Assembly: GCA_024278435.1 (NCBI GenBank)
Contig: JAJRTD010000088.1
Location: 1-6,063 of the forward strand
Length of the DNA stretch: 6,063 nt
From: Gammaproteobacteria bacterium
Lineage (GTDB): Bacteria > Pseudomonadota > Gammaproteobacteria > SZUA-229
Direction: 5' to 3'
The notes under the pieces are model-generated. The model made no database searches, was not told the DNA's origin, and saw nothing but the letters and a program-made list of their open reading frames with translations. Below, piece after piece: positions 3,950 to 6,063 of the stretch (position 1 is its first letter; every line of letters starts with the position of its first letter). Position numbers and translations under genes: made by a program.

Positions 3950-6063
3950 TCAGGTAGCGACGATAACCCGTACCGCATCGAGACGCAGATTGGCGCCCTC
4001 AATCACCTCTGTCAGCATAGACAGCTGCTTTTCAAAATAGGCAATTTCTTCCGTCCGTATATTAGGATTTACTTTAGATAACGCTTTTAAACGATTGATT
4101 TCTTTGGAAAGTGTTTCAGTGGCAACCTGTTGAGCCTGCTGCAGAACCTTTTCTGATTTCAGCTCGGCATATTTCTCGCTGCGCTGCAGCATGGCTTTCA
4201 GTATCTTCTTCTTGGCCTTGACCACCTTGATACCAATACCGCTATCGACGAACTGGCGGTTGTCATTAATGGTTTTATGCAGAAGTTTTATATTGTGGTC
4301 GGCACCGCGCTCGTCACAGACCACCCGGATCATGGTCGGTGGCAGATAGCGGTTGCTCTGCAGTTCTTCAACCGGTGCGCTTTCCAGGGAAAACAGGCAT
4401 TCCAGTAATACACTGCCGGCCGTTACCCCGCTGTACTCAACAGCGGTTACCGCGGTATTGCCCATTTCGTTACTTAATACCATGTCGATGGCGGTATTGG
4501 TCAGCGGATGTTCCCAGCTGATGTAGTGTGCATCTTCGAAGGTAAGGGCGATATTACGCTGGTAGGTAATGGTCATACCGTCTTCGCCAAGGCCGGGAAA
4601 GCGGTTAATCATGTGCTCGGTCGGGGTGATAATAAAACAGCCGTCGCTGTGCAGTTCATTATCAATACCGAAACAGTCATAAACGCTTTCCATGTAATCG
4701 GCCAGCTGGGTCGACTGGTCCTGTTTTTCGGCGCGCTGTTTGAGATCCAGCGCCACCGCCGGGCGGCAGGAATTGTATTCCAGCAGGCGGTCACGGCCAC
4801 GCTGCAGCGCGCTGCTCAGTTCACCATGAAGTGTTTTTGACTGAGCAATCAGCGTTTCCAGTCCGGCCGCTACATCGCTGACTGCGCCGGCCTGGGACTC
4901 ATTCAACACCGCAAGCAGATCGTGGTATACCCTTTTATACACCGAGTGCCCGGCCGGGCAGGTGTGCTCGAATGCCTGCAGGGCTTCGTGGTACCAGCGA
5001 AAGCAGCTGGTCTGTGCCGAGTGTTCCAGGTAAGGCACATGGATATGGATGGTACTGTCCTGGCCGATGCGGTCAAGCCGTCCGATACGCTGTTCCAGCA
5101 GGTCCGGGTTCAGCGGCAGGTCAAACATGACCAGGTGATGGGCAAACTGGAAGTTACGGCCTTCGCTGCCAATTTCGGAACACACCAGTACCTGGCTGCC
5201 GGTTTCAAAATCCGCAAAAAAAGCCGCCGCGCGATCACGTTCGACAATGCTCAGGCCTTCATGGAAAGCGGTGGCATGCAGGCCGGTCCGGGTCTTAAAG
5301 TGCTGGGTAATGTCCAGCGCGGTGTCGGCATGGGCGGCGATCACCAGCACCTTCTGCGGATACAGTTCGGCGCATTTTTTCGTCAGCCACTCGATACGCG
5401 GATCAATCTGCGTCCAGTGTATGGCTGGCGACTGCGCCTGGTACAGCATCTCCGGACTCAGCAGCAGCTCAGGCTCTGTTGCCACCAGCGACCGGTATTC
5501 GGCTACTGCCGCCAGCGGACAGGCATGCAGTTCACGGTCGGGAAACCCCTTGACCGCAGCCCGGGTATTGCGGAACAGCACCCGGCCGGTACCATGGCGG
5601 TCGAGCAGGTGTTCAACCAGTTCGATACGTGCCTGTTTGATGCGACTTTCATCTGCATCCCGGCGGCCGCTGACCAGGTCCAGCAGGGCGACGTTATCGC
5701 CTTCATCGATGGTGGCCTTGATCAGTGTTATATCTTCTGCGCTCAATACCTTGTCATTCAACAGATCCTCGATCACCTGCGCATAAGGCTCATAGTTTTC
5801 CTCTTCTTCAATAAAATGCTGAAAATCAGGAAAACGGTCCGGGTCCAGCAGGCGCAGGCGAGCAAAATGGCTTTCCTTGCCCAGCTGCTCCGGGGTGGCG
5901 GTAAGCAACAGCACACCACGGGTCTGCCGACTTAACTGCTCAACCACCATGTATTCAATACTGGGCTCCTCCGGCGACCATTGCAGATGGTGCGCTTCAT
6001 CCACCACCATCAGATCCCATTCACCGAAGACGCACTGTTCAAAGGCCGTAGAGTTACTGACTA
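3950..6063 (-). CDS. rapA: RNA polymerase-associated ATPase RapA (HepA), C-terminal part
   Basis: RapA is a Swi2/Snf2-family ATPase that binds core RNA polymerase and promotes its release and reuse after transcription. The frame stays open past the ATG at 6010 to the window edge, so that ATG is internal: 703 residues are visible, against about 968 in E. coli RapA. Upstream of 6010 the frame reads FEQCVFGEWDL, matching the residues before the Walker B motif. Visible are DEAH (5990-6001), the LLLTATPEQLG motif just after it, the RapA-specific insertion around VLFRNTRAAVKGFP, then RecA domain 2 with AFHEGLSIVERDRAAAFF, SEIGSEGRNFQF and QRIGRLDRIGQ. The C-terminal half follows E. coli RapA closely up to VNPNIRTEEI and the ending LRLDAVRVIVAT. 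The Walker A region and N-terminal Tudor-like domains lie outside the window. There is no sign of damage. It converges on the DsrE-family gene across repeat copy C. Confidence 0.97.
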   Translation of the reverse strand, partial: VSNSTAFEQCVFGEWDLMVVDEAHHLQWSPEEPSIEYMVVEQLSRQTRGVLLLTATPEQLGKESHFARLRLLDPDRFPDFQHFIEEEENYEPYAQVIEDLLNDKVLSAEDITLIKATIDEGDNVALLDLVSGRRDADESRIKQARIELVEHLLDRHGTGRVLFRNTRAAVKGFPDRELHACPLAAVAEYRSLVATEPELLLSPEMLYQAQSPAIHWTQIDPRIEWLTKKCAELYPQKVLVIAAHADTALDITQHFKTRTGLHATAFHEGLSIVERDRAAAFFADFETGSQVLVCSEIGSEGRNFQFAHHLVMFDLPLNPDLLEQRIGRLDRIGQDSTIHIHVPYLEHSAQTSCFRWYHEALQAFEHTCPAGHSVYKRVYHDLLAVLNESQAGAVSDVAAGLETLIAQSKTLHGELSSALQRGRDRLLEYNSCRPAVALDLKQRAEKQDQSTQLADYMESVYDCFGIDNELHSDGCFIITPTEHMINRFPGLGEDGMTITYQRNIALTFEDAHYISWEHPLTNTAIDMVLSNEMGNTAVTAVEYSGVTAGSVLLECLFSLESAPVEELQSNRYLPPTMIRVVCDERGADHNIKLLHKTINDNRQFVDSGIGIKVVKAKKKILKAMLQRSEKYAELKSEKVLQQAQQVATETLSKEINRLKALSKVNPNIRTEEIAYFEKQLSMLTEVIEGANLRLDAVRVIVAT

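Noticed and set aside
4922..5935. A 337-residue open frame on the plus strand, opposite rapA.
   Set aside because: It lies wholly antisense to a confidently identified rapA, its composition looks like a mirror of rapA codons, and it shows no recognisable domain or ribosome-binding site.
1..6063. A dedicated novel defence, toxin or biosynthetic system.
   Set aside because: All complete genes are conserved housekeeping types or isolated small envelope proteins. I found no cluster logic linking them, and no nucleases, toxins, reverse transcriptase or tRNA genes.

Overview
The window looks like chromosomal DNA from a gammaproteobacterium. The main reason is a near full-length match, from memory, of the large right-hand gene to RapA (HepA), the RNA-polymerase-recycling ATPase typical of that class. 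A DEAD-box helicase with an SrmB-like C-terminal tail supports this. A stand-alone exported DsrE-family protein would suit a sulfur-metabolising lineage, but that part is only suggestive. Base composition looks moderate (about half G+C by eye), and nothing marks any of the genes as foreign.

Layout, left to right. Positions 1-557 hold two genes on the minus strand that overlap by ATGA: a small two-helix membrane protein, followed by an exported protein cut off by the window edge. Positions 606-824 are intergenic and hold copy A of a palindromic 'CACAGAG' repeat. Positions 825-1676 (minus) encode a membrane-anchored periplasmic PDZ protein. Positions 1677-1990 are intergenic and hold copy B of the repeat, split by a 129-bp IS5-like MITE with a CTAA target duplication. 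Positions 1991-3286 (minus) encode an SrmB-like DEAD-box RNA helicase. It is transcribed divergently from a Tat-exported DsrE-family protein at 3363-3833 (plus). The two start from a compact region of about 75 bp whose -10 box is a perfect palindrome usable in both directions. Positions 3842-3938 hold the intact copy C of the repeat, between the convergent 3' ends of the DsrE-family gene and rapA. From 3950 to the right edge (minus) lies the C-terminal three quarters of rapA.

The coding genes are mostly housekeeping or conserved hypothetical, and I see no defence, toxin, secretion or biosynthetic cluster. Two of the proteins act on RNA or transcription (RapA and the SrmB-like helicase), but they sit in separate transcription units and I do not infer a joint system.

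The most unusual content is non-coding. Three copies of one palindromic repeat lie 8-27 bp from the 3' ends of genes. Two of the three have been broken by smaller hairpin-forming insertions, one of which is a clear MITE. That repeat-within-repeat structure and the symmetric divergent promoter are the points most worth a second look.
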